Source of the DNA: Isoetes taiwanensis
Lineage: Eukaryota > Streptophyta > Lycopodiopsida > Isoetales > Isoetaceae
NCBI GenBank assembly: GCA_021234155.1
Contig: JAJEKV010000146.1
Coordinates: forward strand, 372,001-436,000
Direction: 5' to 3'
Length of the DNA stretch: 64,000 bases
Under the pieces are notes generated by a model that was not told the origin of the DNA, ran no database searches, and saw nothing but the letters and a program-made list of their open reading frames with translations. Below are positions 21,307 through 35,160 of the stretch, piece after piece; the stretch's first letter is position 1; each line of letters begins with the position of its first letter. The position numbers and the translations under genes were made by a program.

Positions 21307-23651
21307 AAGGCAAAGGGGCGGCCAGGGAAGAGGTAGTGCATGTGTAATAGCTCTCCGTTGTTGCTGTATCTAGCATGCAGTGTCTCGCCCCAGATACTCC
21401 TTTCCTTTCATTCTCAACAATTTATTTGTGTTTGGTCCTTTTAGAAAAAGGAATTTTTACCTCTGTTTAAGCCTTGCATGGCCTTAAAATAGAACATGTT
21501 TGCAGCTCCTTTTGCTCCAAAACCTACCATTTTAGCAATCTTTGCACGGCTTAAACGGAAATCCTTGCGCAATCTTTGCATGCCTTTGTAAAATTTGCAA
21601 TCTTTGTAATCTTTGCGCAATCTTTACATAGCTTAAACGACACAAATCAGCGGCCCCTTTTCTGCCTCTGTTAAATCTTTCCAGCTTAGCATCAAACAAA
21701 TTAACTCTGTGCACTCTTGATACAACATAAACGAAAGAAATCAGAAGTTTTGAAACCTACAATATTTACTGCAAAAGGAGCCCCAAATTCCCGATTTGTT
21801 TGCTCATGAGAAGCGGCACAGCTGCAGAAATAAGACAGAACGAAATCTGAAGAAAAGACGAACCGTAAATGCAGATTGAAGCATCCTACTTCCGCCACAG
21901 AGCCCAAAAATATGATCCGCGCCAATCCAACTCCGGCACCAGTGCAAGCCCTGCCACTAAATTCGAGCCCTGGGTTAGCCTTCGAAGCATTATCCAGAGG
22001 ACCCTTTTTTTTCTCCTTTTTTTTTTTATCGCTCACGAGCCATTCACGAAGTTGTAATGAAGCCGGAACCCAAGCGTTACAGCGTTGCTGGATTCGACAC
22101 GTGCTCAAATGGCACGTTGATGTATACTTATATATGTCTTGATAGTTAAAAAACTGAAAGCATCAACAACATAATTCAAGAGTCATCAAGAGACATTGCT
22201 GCCCTTCTACGTTTATCTTCATTCCAAGCATCAAAGCATGCTTTCCAATCCACGTGTTCAAATGGTTTACTCCACATGGAAACCACCATAGTAGCATCCA
22301 ATGTTTCCAGGTTCGTTTGGAAATGGGAGAATAAGAGAGATCAGGAATGTAGTAGAAGTTAAAAAAAAATTTAATGTTACCTAATTCATTATTCTATTAG
22401 AGGTAGGTAAGGACTGTAAGGTACATTAACTCGATATGCCTATGCCTATAAAATAACCCTAGTACTTACACAAAAATGAAAGGCAAATTTATATTTGCGA
22501 CCTTTCAAATGACATCCATGTTTTTTTTTCCCTTTCTATATGACAGGCAAATTGATATTTGTTACCCTTTATAAGCAATGTAATTTTTTTTGCTGCCTGT
22601 TTTGACGGGCAAAAAAGCCAAAAAACAGGCATGAAAGCTGTCAAACTTGAACCCTGGTCGCAGATAGGGCGAAAATAGGGAATGATGAGATTCAAGCCGA
22701 GGATGATAGACAAAGGAATGAAAGAGAGATGAAGCTTTAGGCAGGTCAAAGAAATTTAAACAGGAAGTGGCGGGAAGCTTGGAGTCTTATAAGCTAAGGA
22801 AGTTATTCTGTAAATGGGTTTAGGGCAGGTCATAAAGATTTTACAAGGGATCGATAGGGCACAAATAGGGATTGATAATATTCAGGCCAAAGATGAGAGA
22901 TAAAGGGATGAAAGGGAGAGATGAAGCTTTACGCAGATCAATTTCGTTTTTGGCAAATTTGTTTTTAGATTTGTTGGCTACAAAACCTTGCCGCTTATCT
23001 ATCCAGAAACTGTTTTCAGAAGCTTTATTTGAATATGTGAGATCCAGTATTTGCTAAACTACAGAGGTATTGAGCGAGGAGATGGAGTCAGCAGCGGGGC
23101 AGCCCCATTACATAGATGACCTTCTAAGTATCTGCATCTACTTTGCTTCGGCATGGATCTGCGATGCCATCTCAAAAGTGGCACTGCTCCTGCCACTGCC
23201 TTATCTGCAAAAAATTCCAAGGTCAAGAAGATGGATTGGTTCGAGACCAGTTTGAAAGAACCTACTCGTGACTTGTCCTTTTCCAAGCTTAAATCCGAGT
23301 AGTAGTTGTTGTGGTGCTTGCATTGTATTTTGGGCAGTAGTTGCTGTGGTGGTTACATCGTATTTAGGTAGTGGCCAAGCTGCCATTCATGGCCGTTCCT
23401 TTAATCCAAAAAATGACATGTTGTGGCCGTACTGGAGATGATCCAATTGATTGCTCTATGAGAATTTGGGTCAGAGTTATACCCTTCGATTGCCATGGCA
23501 TGTCATGAACTACTCGAGTCAGATGATGCACATGCTCACAGAACCCAAAAGCTCCTTTCCCACAATCTGCCATAGCTGCCCGCATGCCGCAGAAAAAAAA
23601 AGACTATTTATAAATTTGGTGTGTTATAAATGTTGCCTGTTGTGTTTAAAC
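21307..23651. other. Intergenic, no gene seen
   Basis: AT-rich. Bases 21480-21720 repeat words such as AATCTTTGCGCAATCTTTGCA. Homopolymer T runs occur near 22000-22030. No open frame shows domain resemblance or consistent splicing. Confidence 0.35.
22660..22945. repeat. Diverged duplication of about 90 bases, two copies
   Basis: Copy one (about 22665-22748) and copy two (about 22855-22940) share AATAGGGAWTGATRAKATTC, AGGMNRAGATGATAGA-like text and GAGATGAAGCTTTA, offset by about 190 bases, with roughly 15-20 percent differences by eye. Confidence 0.65.
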
Positions 23652-26600
23652 TGTTTAGACTGTACATGATACAATCCTAGGGATTCCGCTTTCATGATAG
23701 GTCGAAAGCAAATGGCTATTAAATGTTCTGCTAGCCTTGCTCAAAATTTTAAAATTCTATGATGTGCTCTACCTTACGACAAATATGTGCTAGGATTATG
23801 TTTTGGAGATCTTAGATGGACTGCAATACCAAGTTGTGGATGTATGATTTGGAGATCATTTAGATGGCTCTGCAATCCCAAGTTATGCCATTATACCTTC
23901 TTGATAATGTCTTGCCAAGCTATTGCTCTTGAACAAAACTTTGGGTAAAGGAAAATATTCACTAAGCATCCGAAATTACATTCTTCATCTCTAAGCAATG
24001 AAAAGTTCAAGTTTAGGGTTCCGAAACCCTAAACATTTACCATTTTAGAGCCATCGTCATTGAGGCAGTAATCAGCGATCGACTGCTTAGAATTGCTCTA
24101 TCTGTCCGCGGCATTTTGAGTCTGTTAGTGCTTTTACAAGTTCCTTGCTTGAAGATATGTTCTGAGTTATGTTCTTGACTATTTGAAAATGCTTTGTGCT
24201 CCGAAAATCATGCTCTAGAAAAAATATGAAGGCATTAAAGCCGTCTGGCTATGATTGAGCCGTCTGGCCTGGCAAAATCCTACCCGGAAGCAAGATATTG
24301 TAGTTCTTGCCAAGCAATTAGTTGAGTACTGCCGGATCTGCTATAGGTAGCTCTGAAATAGAAGATGTTGGTCAGAACCCTGAGTAAGAAATCTGATACG
24401 CAATCTAACATATGCATGCCATGGAACAACCTGGAAGTAGCACCAGAACTGAAGCCATGGGAAACTTTTCCCATCTTCAACGAACTCTTAAGGTTTGAGA
24501 TGCTGTTTTGCATTTTTGTAAATGAATAGCTGCAGATCTGAAGAAGAATTTCTATAATTTGTTCGTGGTAAATATTCTTTGAAATTTATTTGCTCTTATT
24601 ACATATGGGTAGAAAAGATTGCAGAGCCTATGATAACTATGAATATGATGGCAAACATTTATCTAGTTTGCTATGAGGGAATGCAAATTTATTTTATGCC
24701 TTGCATACAGTCTGGGCCTATTGTCACAATAAATGCTTAATATAAGAATGAGCATACTGTTGATTATCTGTGAATACTGGGCTATTAGCTTACATATTAA
24801 GATTCAAATTCTACATGTATTAACACTGTCTATAGTAGATTTAGCATCATTCTTCTAGCTAGAACTAATGCAGGGCAAAAGGTTACAAGGTGTGAAAGGC
24901 TAAATGCCGAGAGACACCACATGTACCTTTTGGCCCTTGCACTCTTACCCTTTTCAGGCTAACAGTGTGTTGATTGGCTGCAGGTACCGGTTCTCTCCTC
25001 TCCTTGTGGTCTTTTTGTCATTTGCTGTTTTTCTAGCAAGAAGAGTGATTCGCACAAATGTTGAAGCCTTTTGAAGATAAGTACATGCCACAAGCTGAGA
25101 TACAGGTTATGGGATACATGCTTGTTGGAAAGTAATATGCTGCTTTAGGAAGTATACTTTAGGTTTTATAGAGACAAGCTATTGTAGCTTTCTTATCAAA
25201 GTATATGCATTCTGCAGTAAATTATTTGATCCTCTTTTTCGTAGTTGGAGGCGATTTTTGGCTTGTTGATGAAGTTCAAAAGAATGGACTGCTACAATAG
25301 AATGTGGACACTGTTTGTTGAAGCTTAAGAACAAGGACTTTCAACCCTGAATACAGGTTGCTTTTGTGAATGCTCTCTCGCTAAAAATACTTCATGTTCT
25401 ATATGTAAGATACTTCTTCCCTTCTACTTGATTTTCTTTGGCAAGATGATACAAGACATGCAGACTTCTAGATATTTTTGGCAAAAAGACACAAGGCATG
25501 CAGACGTCTATCTGAAAAATGATATAAGCAGAACAATAAAGACATTGTAATTAATATCAGCATATGCTTATATTTTATTTTACTTGGTATACGGCATGTT
25601 TCTGCCAGAAAGGCAAATAATGATTGCTTGCTTTATACTTCTATAAGGTTTGTTTCTTATTTAAAGGACTATAGCCTTGTAAAAAAGGTTAAAGATTATG
25701 TTTCAAAGATTTTAAATTAAATAATGAAAGTTTCTCATGTAACCATGTCTTTGGCCTAAGTTCAAATGCACCTGGTTGATCTTAGGGCTGCTAATTGAAT
25801 CATGACTTGTTCTTGCAAAGATCATGTCATGATTAAAAGTCTTGAAGGTCTTAGGACCTGATTGACTTCAAAGGTTTTTTTCTCTCATCTCCAGTCTATT
25901 GGTTATACCAATAGCCAAGATTGTGGTTATTCTATTCTATTCTATTCTATTCTATTCTTCTATTCTATTCTATTCTATTCTATTCTATTCTTCAGGTGAT
26001 GTCTTTTCTCTTATTCTATTATACTAAAAAAATCGTATTTCACTTATATAGGGCACTGGTATTGGCAAGAGCGTGATAAGAGCAATCAATAAGAGAAATG
26101 AAATCCATTCGGAAAGGTAACAAGACTGTCATTGTTTATTAAATCAAGCTGAATCTTGGACTGTATTTGGCATTTAAACTAGCCTTTTGGCATTGGCTGA
26201 GTCCAGGGACCTTGACTTGATTACTTTCGTTAGGTGTAAACATACTATTATATGCTCTTTACATGATCTTATCCCGATGTGACTTGTAAAAATCTAGTCT
26301 TCAACTTACATGTGTGTTATCTTTGATATAGGGGAAAGCAAAGAAACTGTCAAAAATCTTATGGAGTTGATCTCCAATACCATTATTGCCATTTGGCTTA
26401 GAAAACAAAATATTTCAAACCACATTGTGGTGAAAAATGGCCACAGTGCCATGAAGCAAAATATTTCAAAGCCATTGAGTGGCCACTGAATGATTTCCAA
26501 GGCTGATGTAGCAGAAACGTACTCATGCAAAATGCTAGAAACACATAAAGAGGTACGTTCCTTCTTTTTATAATCTGATTTTACGCAAAGAATCACTATA

Positions 26601-26755
26601 TAAACATGATTATTGGGTGTGGCAAGACCCCTGCTGTAATGATAGGGGTCTGCCCTCCTTTAGATTACAGCATTACACTGAACAGGGGTGTTCATTACAT
26701 TGAACATGGGTGTTGCTCCACCTAACGGTTGGAGGCAGGTTTTTTTTTCTTAAAA
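23652..26755. repeat. 3.1-kb tandem unit, copy 1
   Basis: It begins TGTTTAGACTGTACATGATAC and is followed head to tail by two more copies. Copy 1 has the longest ATTCT run (about 25923-25991), explaining most of its extra length. No gene is visible. Just before the ATTCT run is a hairpin, CTATTGGT-TAT-ACCAATAG. A second hairpin with arms AGACCCCT and AGGGGTCT lies at about 26627-26651. Confidence 0.95.
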
Positions 26756-29700
26756 TGTTTAGACTGTACATGATACAATCCTAGGGATTCCACTTTCATG
26801 ATAGGTCGAAAGCAAATGGCTATTAAATGTTCTGCTAGCCTTGCTCAAAATTTTAAAATTCTATGACGTGCTCTACCTTACGACAAATATGTGCTAGGAT
26901 TATGCTTTGGAGATCTTAGATGGACTGCAATACCAAGTTGTGGATGTATGATTTGGAGATCATTTAGATGGCTCTAGTTATGCCATTATACCTTCTTGAT
27001 AATGTCTTGCCAAGCTATTGCTCTTGAACAAAACTTTGGGTAAAGGAAAATATTCACTAAGCATCCGAAATTACATTCTTCATCTCTAAGCAATGAAAAG
27101 TTCAAGTTTAGGGTTCTGAAACCCTAAACGTTTACCATTTTAGAGCCATCGTCATTGAGGCAGTAATTAGCGATCGACTGCTTAGAATTGCTCTATCTGT
27201 CTGCCGCATTTTGAATCTGTTAGTGCTTTTACAAGTTTCTTGCTTGAAGATATGTTCTGAGTTATGTTCTTGACTATTTGAAAATGCTTTGTGCTCCGAA
27301 AATCATGCTCTAGAAAAAATATGAAGGCATTAAAGCCGTCTGGCTATGATTGAGCCGTCTGGCCTGGCAAAATCCTACACGAAAGCAAGATATTGTAGTT
27401 CTTGCCAAGCAATTAGTTGAGTACTGCCGAATCTGCTATAGGTAGCTCTGAAATAGAAGATGCTGGTCAGAACCCTGAGTAAGAAATCTGATACGCAATC
27501 TAACATATGCATGCCATGGAACAAGCTGGAAGTAGCACCAGCACTGAAGCCATGGAGAAAATTTTCCCATCTTCAACGAACTCTTAAGGTTTGAGATGAA
27601 TGTCTATAATTTGTTCGTGGTAAATATCCTTTGAAATTTATTTGCTCTTATTACATATGGGTAGAAAAGATTGCAGAGCCTATGATAACTATGAATATGA
27701 TGGCAAACATTTATCTAGTTTGCTATGAGGGAATGCAAATTTATTTTATGCTTTGCATACAGTCTGGGCCTATTGTCACAATAAATGCTTAATATAAGGC
27801 AGCATACTGTTGATTATATGTGAATACTGGGCTATTAGCTTACATATTAAGATTCAAATTCTACATGTATTAACATTGTCTATAGTAGATTTAGCATCAT
27901 TCTTCTAGCTAGAACTAATGCAGGGCAAAAGGTTACAAGGTGTGAAAGGCTAAACGCCGAGAGACACCACATGTACCTTTTGGCCCTTGCACTCTTACCC
28001 TTTTCAGGCTAACAGTGTATTGATTGACTGCAGGTACCGGTTCTCTCCTCTCCTTGTGGTCTTTTTATCATTTGCTGTTTTTCTAGCAAGAAGAGTGATT
28101 CGCACAAATGTTGAAGCCTTTTGAAGATAAGTACATTCCACAAGCTGAAATACAGGTTATGGTATACATGCTTGTCGGAAAGTAATATGCTGCTTCAGGA
28201 AGTATACTTTAGGTTTTATAGAGACAAGCTATTGTAGCTTTTTTATCAAAGTATATGCATTCTGCAGTAAATTATTTGATCCTCTTTTTTGTGGTTGGAG
28301 GCGATTTTTGGCTTGTTGATGAAGTTCAAAAGAATGGACTGCTACAATAGAATGTGGACACTGTTTGTTGAAGCTTAAGAACAAGGACTTTCAACCCTGA
28401 ATACAGGTTGCTTTTGTGAATGCTCTCTCACTAAAAATACTTCATGTTCTATATGTAAGATACTTCTTCCCTTCTACTTGATTTTCTTTGGCAAGATGAT
28501 ATAAGACATGCAGACTTCTAGATATTTTTGGCAAAAAGACACAAGGCATGCAGACGTCTATCTGAAAAATGATATAAGCAGAACAATAAAGACATTGTAA
28601 ATAATATCAGCATATGCTTATATTTTATTTACTTGGTATACGGCATGTTTCTGCCAGAAAGGCAAATAATGATTGCTTGCTTTATACTTCTATAAGGTTT
28701 GTTTCTTATTTAAAGGACTATAGCCTTGTAAAAAAGGTTAAAGATTATGTTTCAAAGATTTTAAATTAAATAATGAAAGTTTCTCATGTAACCATATCTT
28801 TGGCCTAAGTTCAAATGCACCTGGTTGATCTTAGGGCTGCTAATTGAATCATGACTTGTTCTTGCAAAGATCATGTCATGATTAAAAGTCTTGAAGGTCT
28901 TAGGACCTGATTGACTTCAAAGGTTTTTTTCTCTCATCTCCAGTCTATTGGTTATACCAATAGCCAAGATTGTGGTTATTCTATTCTATTCTATTCTTCA
29001 GGTGATGTCTTTTCTCTTATTCTATTATACTAAAAAAATCGTATTTCACTTATATAGGGCACTGGTATTGGCAAGAGCTGTGATAAGAGCAATCAATCAG
29101 AAATGAAATCCATTCGGAAAGGTAACAAGACCGTCATTGTTTATTAAATCAAGCTGAATCTTGGACTGTATTTGGCATTTAAACTAGCCTTTTGGCATTG
29201 GCTGAGTCCAGGGACCTTGACTTGATTACTTTCGTTAGGTGTAAACATACTATTATATGCTCTTTACATGATCTTATCCCATGTGACTTGTAAACATCTA
29301 GTCTTCAACTTACATGTGTGTTATCTTTGATATAGGGGAAAGCAAAGAAACTGTCAAAAATCTTATGGAGTTGATCTCCAATACCATTATTGCCATTTGG
29401 CTTAGAAAACAAAATATTTCAAACCACATTGTAGTGAAAAATGGCCACAGTGCCATGAAGCAAAATATTTCAAAGCCATTGAGTGGCCACTGAATGATTT
29501 CCAAGGCTGATGTAGCAGAAACGTACTCATGCAAAATGCTAGAAACACATAAAGAGGTACGTTCCTTCTTTTTATAATCTGATTTTACGCAAAGAATCAG
29601 GATATAAACATGATTATTGGGTGTGGCAAGACCCCTCATGTAATGGTAGGGGTCTGCCCTCCTTTAGATTACAGCATTACATTGAACAGGGGTGTTCATA

Positions 29701-29762
29701 ACATTGAACAGGGGTATTGCTCCACCTAACGGTTGGAGGCAGAGGTTTTTTTTTTCTTAAAA
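26756..29762. repeat. 3.0-kb tandem unit, copy 2
   Basis: Close to copies 1 and 3 along its length. It lacks about 44 bases that both others have after GGTTTGAGATG (copy 1 near 24500, copy 3 near 30595) and has a contracted ATTCT run. The AGACCCCT/AGGGGTCT hairpin arms are kept while the loop differs. The minus-strand open frame near the end (29310-29639) is also in copy 1 but shows no coding signature. Confidence 0.95.
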
Positions 29763-31964
29763 TGTTTAGACTGTACATGATACAAATCTATAGGTCGAAA
29801 GCAAATGGCTATTAAATGTTCTGCTAGCCTTGCTCAAAATTTTAAAATTCTATGACGTGCTCTACCTTACGACAAATATGTGCTAGGATTATGCTTTTGA
29901 GATCTTAGATGGACTGCAATACCAAGTTGTGGATGTATGATTTGAAGATCATTTAGATGGCTCTGCAATCCCAAGTTATGCCATTATACCTTCTTGATAA
30001 TGTCTTGCCAAGCTATTGCTCTTGAACAAAACTTTGGGTAAAGGAAAATATTCACTAAGCATCCGAAATTACATTCTTCATCTCTAAGCAATGAAAAGTT
30101 CAAGTTTAGGGTTCCGAAACCCTAAACGTTTACCATTTTAGAGCCACCGTCATTGAGGCAGTAATCAGCGATCGACTGCTTAGAATTGCTCTATCTGTCT
30201 GCCGCATTTTGAATCTGTTAGTGCTTTTACAAGTTTCTTACTTGAAGATATGTTATGAGTTATGTTCTTGACTATTTGAAAATGCTTTGTGCTCCGAAAA
30301 TCATGCTCTAGAAAAAATATGAAGGCATTAAAGCCGTCTGGCTATGATTGAGCCGTCTGGCCTGGCAAAATCCTACCCGGAAGCAAGATATTGTAGTTCT
30401 TGCCAAGCAATTAGTTGAGTACTGCCGGATCTGCTATAGGTAGCTCTGAAATAGAAGATGTTGGTCAGAACCCTGAGTAAGAAATCTGATACGCAATCTA
30501 ACATATGCATGCCATGGAACAAGCTGGAAGTAGCACCAGCACTGAAGCCATGGAGAAAATTTTCCCATCTTCAACGAACTCTTAAGGTTTGAGATGCTGT
30601 TTTGCATTTTTGTAAATGAATAGCTGCAGATCTGAAGAAGAATGTCTATAATTTGTTCGTGGTAAATATCCTTTGAAATTTATTTGCTCTTATTACATAT
30701 GGGTAGAAAAGATTGCAGAGCCTATGATAACTATGAATATGATGGCAAACATTTATCTAGTTTGCTATGAGGGAATGCAAATTTATTTTATGCTTTGCAT
30801 ACAGTCTGGGCCTATTGTCACAATAAATGCTTAATATAAGGCAGCATACTGTTGATTATCTGTGAATACTGGGCTATTAGCTTACATATTAAGATTCAAA
30901 TTCTACATGTATTAACACTGTCTATAGTAGATTTAGCATCATTCTTCTAGCTAGAACTAATGCAGGGCAAAAGGTTACAAGGTGTGAAAGGCTAAACGCC
31001 GAAAGACACCACATGTACCTTTTGGCCCTTGCACTCTTACCCTTTTCAGGCTAACAGTGTATTGATTGGCTGCAGGTACCGGTTCTCTCCTCTCCTTGTG
31101 GTCTTTTTGTCATTTGCTATTTTTCTAGCAAGAAGAGTGATTCGCACAAATGTTGAAGCCTTTTGAAGATAAGTACATGCCACAAGCTGAGATACAGGTT
31201 ATGGGATACATGCTTGTTGGAAAGTAATATGCTGCTTTAGGAAGTATACTTTAGGTTTTATAGAGACAAGCTATTGTAGCTTTTTTATCAAAGTATATGC
31301 ATTCTGCAGTAAATTATTTGATCCTCTTTTTCGTGGTTGGAGGCGATTTTTGGCTTGTTGATGAAGTTCAAAAGAATGGACTGCTACAATAGAATGTGGA
31401 CACTGTTTGTTGAAGCTTAAGAACAAGGACTTTCAACCACGAATCTGGGTTGCTTTTGTGAATGCTCTCTCGCTAAAAATACTTCATGTTCTATATGTAA
31501 GATACTTCTTCCCTTCTACTTGATTTTCTTTGGCAAGATGATACAAGACATGCAGACTTCTAGATATTTTTGGCAAAAAGACACAAGGCATGCAGACGTC
31601 TATCTGAAAAATGATATAAGCAGAACAATAAAGACATTGTAAATAATATCAGCATATGCTTATATTTTATTTTACTTGGTATATGGCATGTTTCTGCCAG
31701 AAAGGCAAATAATGATTGCTTGCTTTCTACTTCTATAAGGTTTGTTTCTTATTTAAAGGACTATAGCCTTGTAAAAAAGGTTAAAGATTATGTTTCAAAG
31801 ATTTTAAATTAAATAATGAAAGTTTCTCATGTAACCATGTCTTTGGCCTAAGTTCAAATGCACCTGGTTGATCTTAGGGCTGCTAATTGAATCATGACTT
31901 CTTCTTGCAGAGATCATGTCATGATTAAAAGTCTTGAAGGTCTTAGGACCTGATTGACTTCAAA

Positions 31965-31967
<3 letters not shown>
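29763..31967. repeat. Tandem unit, copy 3, truncated at a poly-T
   Basis: Follows copies 1 and 2 for about 2.2 kb, then breaks at GACTTCAAAG where the others continue TTTTTTTCTCTCATC. A T run of about 30 follows and the next sequence is unrelated. It shares some variants with copy 2 (TCTGTCTGCCGCATTTTGAA) and others with copy 1 (CCTACCCGGAAGC). Confidence 0.95.
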
Positions 31968-31997
<30 letters not shown>

Positions 31998-34435
31998 AAT
32001 GTTATGCCAATTTTATCCTCCTTAGTAGACCTAATGTTTCTATTTTACCTTTCTGGAAACTGATAATCTTCATAAAAGCTTGCCAACTACCTTGGGCATT
32101 CTCAACGTAGTTGTCCTTTCTTTCTAACTTGCTTGGACCTCTATTTCCTGTTAACCAAGTAGCAATATTGAGAAACTTATCCGTATAAGCTTTCTAAACT
32201 ACATGTGATTTCATCTGATACAAACTCAGCAGTAATAATGTACCCAGCATTTGAAGGTGGATTGTACCTATTAACTTTCACTAGCTTTCATTTATTGTGT
32301 GGAAAATGTAACCCATCTTGAAACAAGGTGTTTAACATCTTCAAACCCATGGTTGCGAAGTCCCAGCTGCATAGACCTCATATTGGATTGCTGCATAGAC
32401 ATCATATCCAGGAGTATCAAGTTGAATTCTTTTCCAAAAACCATTGGGCACCGAATTTCTACCCCATATCTTATCTTGTATAACACATTTCAAATAAACC
32501 ATAAAATATTTGCTTCTAAATTTCCTTAATGCATTTCCTTTCCACGTTTAGGGTTTGCCCCTAACCTAGTATCACCTCAGCGGCAACAGATTTCTTTAGC
32601 GGCAGCGGATTTCTTTCTACTCTGTCTATCTTGCACAAGCTGGCCTATACAAACTGCAAATAGACGGACGGATGCTGGTGTAGACAATGGGGTAGCGTTT
32701 ACATGGCCCCTTAAAATGTTTCGCTTCTGATCATCTTTCTCCATTGCCCTTGGGCTTTATTTTGCTCTTGAAGAAGAATGGAGCTCTGCTCAGAAAGGTT
32801 TAACCAGCAAAGAAAGATCTACCAGAGTTAGAACTGTGCGGCACTATTGGGCGACTCTCAGTTTATGGTCATGTTGACCAAGATTTTTTTGATAAGCAAA
32901 GCACTCCTGAGGAGCCAGACTCTTTGTCCGATACATAATTTATCAAATTGGCGTCAAACTGGTGAAGCTCAAATCGATCTAATAGCTGGCATCATGACGA
33001 ACCAGGTTCTTGTTTTGTTTAGATTTATTTCACGCATAATCTCATGATAATTGTCTCTAATATGATGAACTAATTCGTTTTCCATAATATTTACTTTCTC
33101 TTATGCCTTAGATCTGATCATCTTCCAGAGGATCAGACCTCTTTAGTCAACTTGTGCTCTATCTATTTTCTACTCTAGATAATATCCTCAGCATCTTAGT
33201 CAGCTTTATAGCCCATTCTTAACAATTTTCCTGATTTTCTCATGCTTATACATGCCATAGGTTATTGCAAACTAGTTTGTTAAGATCATAGATTCTTTAT
33301 GCTCTGCTCTAAATCTCCTAGAGTGAATTAACATGCTCTTTCCCTTTACCCAAAATAATAACGATATTTCCTTTCCTAAACTGCTGTACTATGGCCAGAA
33401 GATTGCCTATATGTTTATGAATTTGAACAAGCGAATTCTTAGGACCAAACATTGTTTTTGGTGTAAAGTTCTGTGACCTTGTTGCAGTATTGGATCGTGC
33501 CCGATTCTTGCTTTGGTTTCTCTTGACTCTATTTGGTTAATGTTGTAATCAAGATGCTAGATTTCTCTCACTTATACTTCCATGTATTGCTTTCATATAT
33601 TGCTCCTCTATTTTTGTAGTAAGACTGTAAACTGGAATCTGTTATAGAAAATGCATGGGCTGCACATGGTCTCTAAATTAAGAGTACAATACTGTGATAA
33701 ATTGTGTTGTGATAAATTTTGTTCGTTATATGCTGAGTTTTTTTCAAAATAAATGGTGAAGGGCGTTAAGCCGGATGGGTCTTTAGCTTACCTGTTAGTG
33801 GCTTATGCATTTACCCTCTTTAGGCTAACTTGCATTTGGTTCCACTGCAGGTAACCGGACTTATCCCTCCATGTGGTATTTTTCATGGTGTTCAAGGAGC
33901 AAAAACCACTGCTCAAATCTGCAGGATTTAACTTCGGAAGTTAGCTTCTTGGTGACATCTATCTACTTTTCTCTGTTCTAAGTTATTATATGTTGTTCCA
34001 CCGCTACAGATTGTTAAGTCATAAATTATATTATGTAAACCAGGTGCTTCATATAAGCTAGTTTTGAATCATTCTTAGATCTGCAATAATGTTGTACGGT
34101 TGAAATATTCTATATGTTGTTGCTTTAAGCTCCAGACATTATGTGAATTATATTTCAATCTGTTATATTCGAATATCATATCTCTTTTTTCTACATTGTA
34201 AAATGTTACTTATTTGAGCTATTCTTTATTGAACTATGTGTGTAGTATTGTTGGTATTCCAAATTCTGTTCTTAAAGTTATGTTTATGGATCTATTTCTT
34301 ATTCCTGGTTGCTCCTTATCAGGGCCTAGATTTAGATCGCACCGTCTATTTCTAGGATTGCAATTGAAGGTCTTATTTTTCCAAATGGAATTATAAGGCC
34401 TAAAGTCTGTTATTTCTTATGGTCTTAACAGGCTG

Positions 34436-34440
<5 letters not shown>
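31968..34440. other. Intergenic; diverged relative of the 3-kb unit near 33.75-33.90 kb
   Basis: No gene. Bases 33780-33890 (GGCTAAC ... CTGCAGGTAACCGG ... TGTGGTATTTTTCAT) align with the internal part of the tandem unit (near 24958-25020: GGCTAAC ... CTGCAGGTACCGG ... TGTGGTCTTTTTGTCAT), showing that the unit belongs to an older dispersed family. Long T runs occur at 31966-31993 and 34441-34466. Confidence 0.4.
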
Positions 34441-34466
<26 letters not shown>

Positions 34467-34559
34467 CCCCAAACCCAAAAATACAACATCTTCCATAACA
34501 AACAGAAAAGAAGAGTTTGGGGGGGGAGGAGATTAAAAAAAGAAGAAGTAAAGATCAAA

Positions 34560-35160
34560 ATAAATTGAAAATGACATAGGTTGTGCCAAACGGGCGACAA
34601 TAATGTGCCAAAAAGATGATTTAAAATATGACAAAAAATGTGACTAATTACAAAATATCACCTAAAAATATGTTAATAGATGACATAAATATTCCAAATT
34701 TAATATAGACTATGACCAAATAGGTGACAAAAAATTGCCAAAAAGGTAACAAACATGATCTAAAATATGTTAAATTAAGTGAGAAAAAAGTGCCAAGGCA
34801 ACTTAAAATATGACAAAATAGGTGCTTCAAATTACCAAAAGAAAGGATCTAAAATATGACATAATAGGTGCCAAAGAATTGCCAAACAAGTGACAAGAAA
34901 TGATCTAAAATATGTTACTAAAGATGACAATAAATTGCCAAAAAACAACCTAAAATATAACAAAATATGTGTCAAAGAAATGCCAAAAAAGTGCTTAAAA
35001 AATGTTATAAAATGTGACAAAACATGTGTCAAAAAGTTGCCAAAAAAGTGACAAAAAACTGACGATCGTCATAATAACATTTTTATGGTCACATTTTTGT
35101 TAGCTCTCGGGAATTTGCAGTAGTGTACAAAGTGACAAAAAGATTGTCAATAAACGCATG
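34560..35160. repeat. Degenerate TGACAAAAA/TGCCAAAAA repeat field
   Basis: About 600 bases of loosely repeated 10-16-mers (GTGACAAAAAATTGCCAAAAA, GATCTAAAATATG). There is a strong strand bias: nearly all copies have the A-rich strand on plus. Minus-strand open frames rich in Phe/Leu/Ser/His are products of this bias. Confidence 0.7.

Noticed and set aside
26306-29639. Two similar minus-strand open frames of 96 and 109 residues in the tandem unit
   Set aside because: The similarity is explained by the duplication; no domain, no splice sites, and no excess of silent changes visible.
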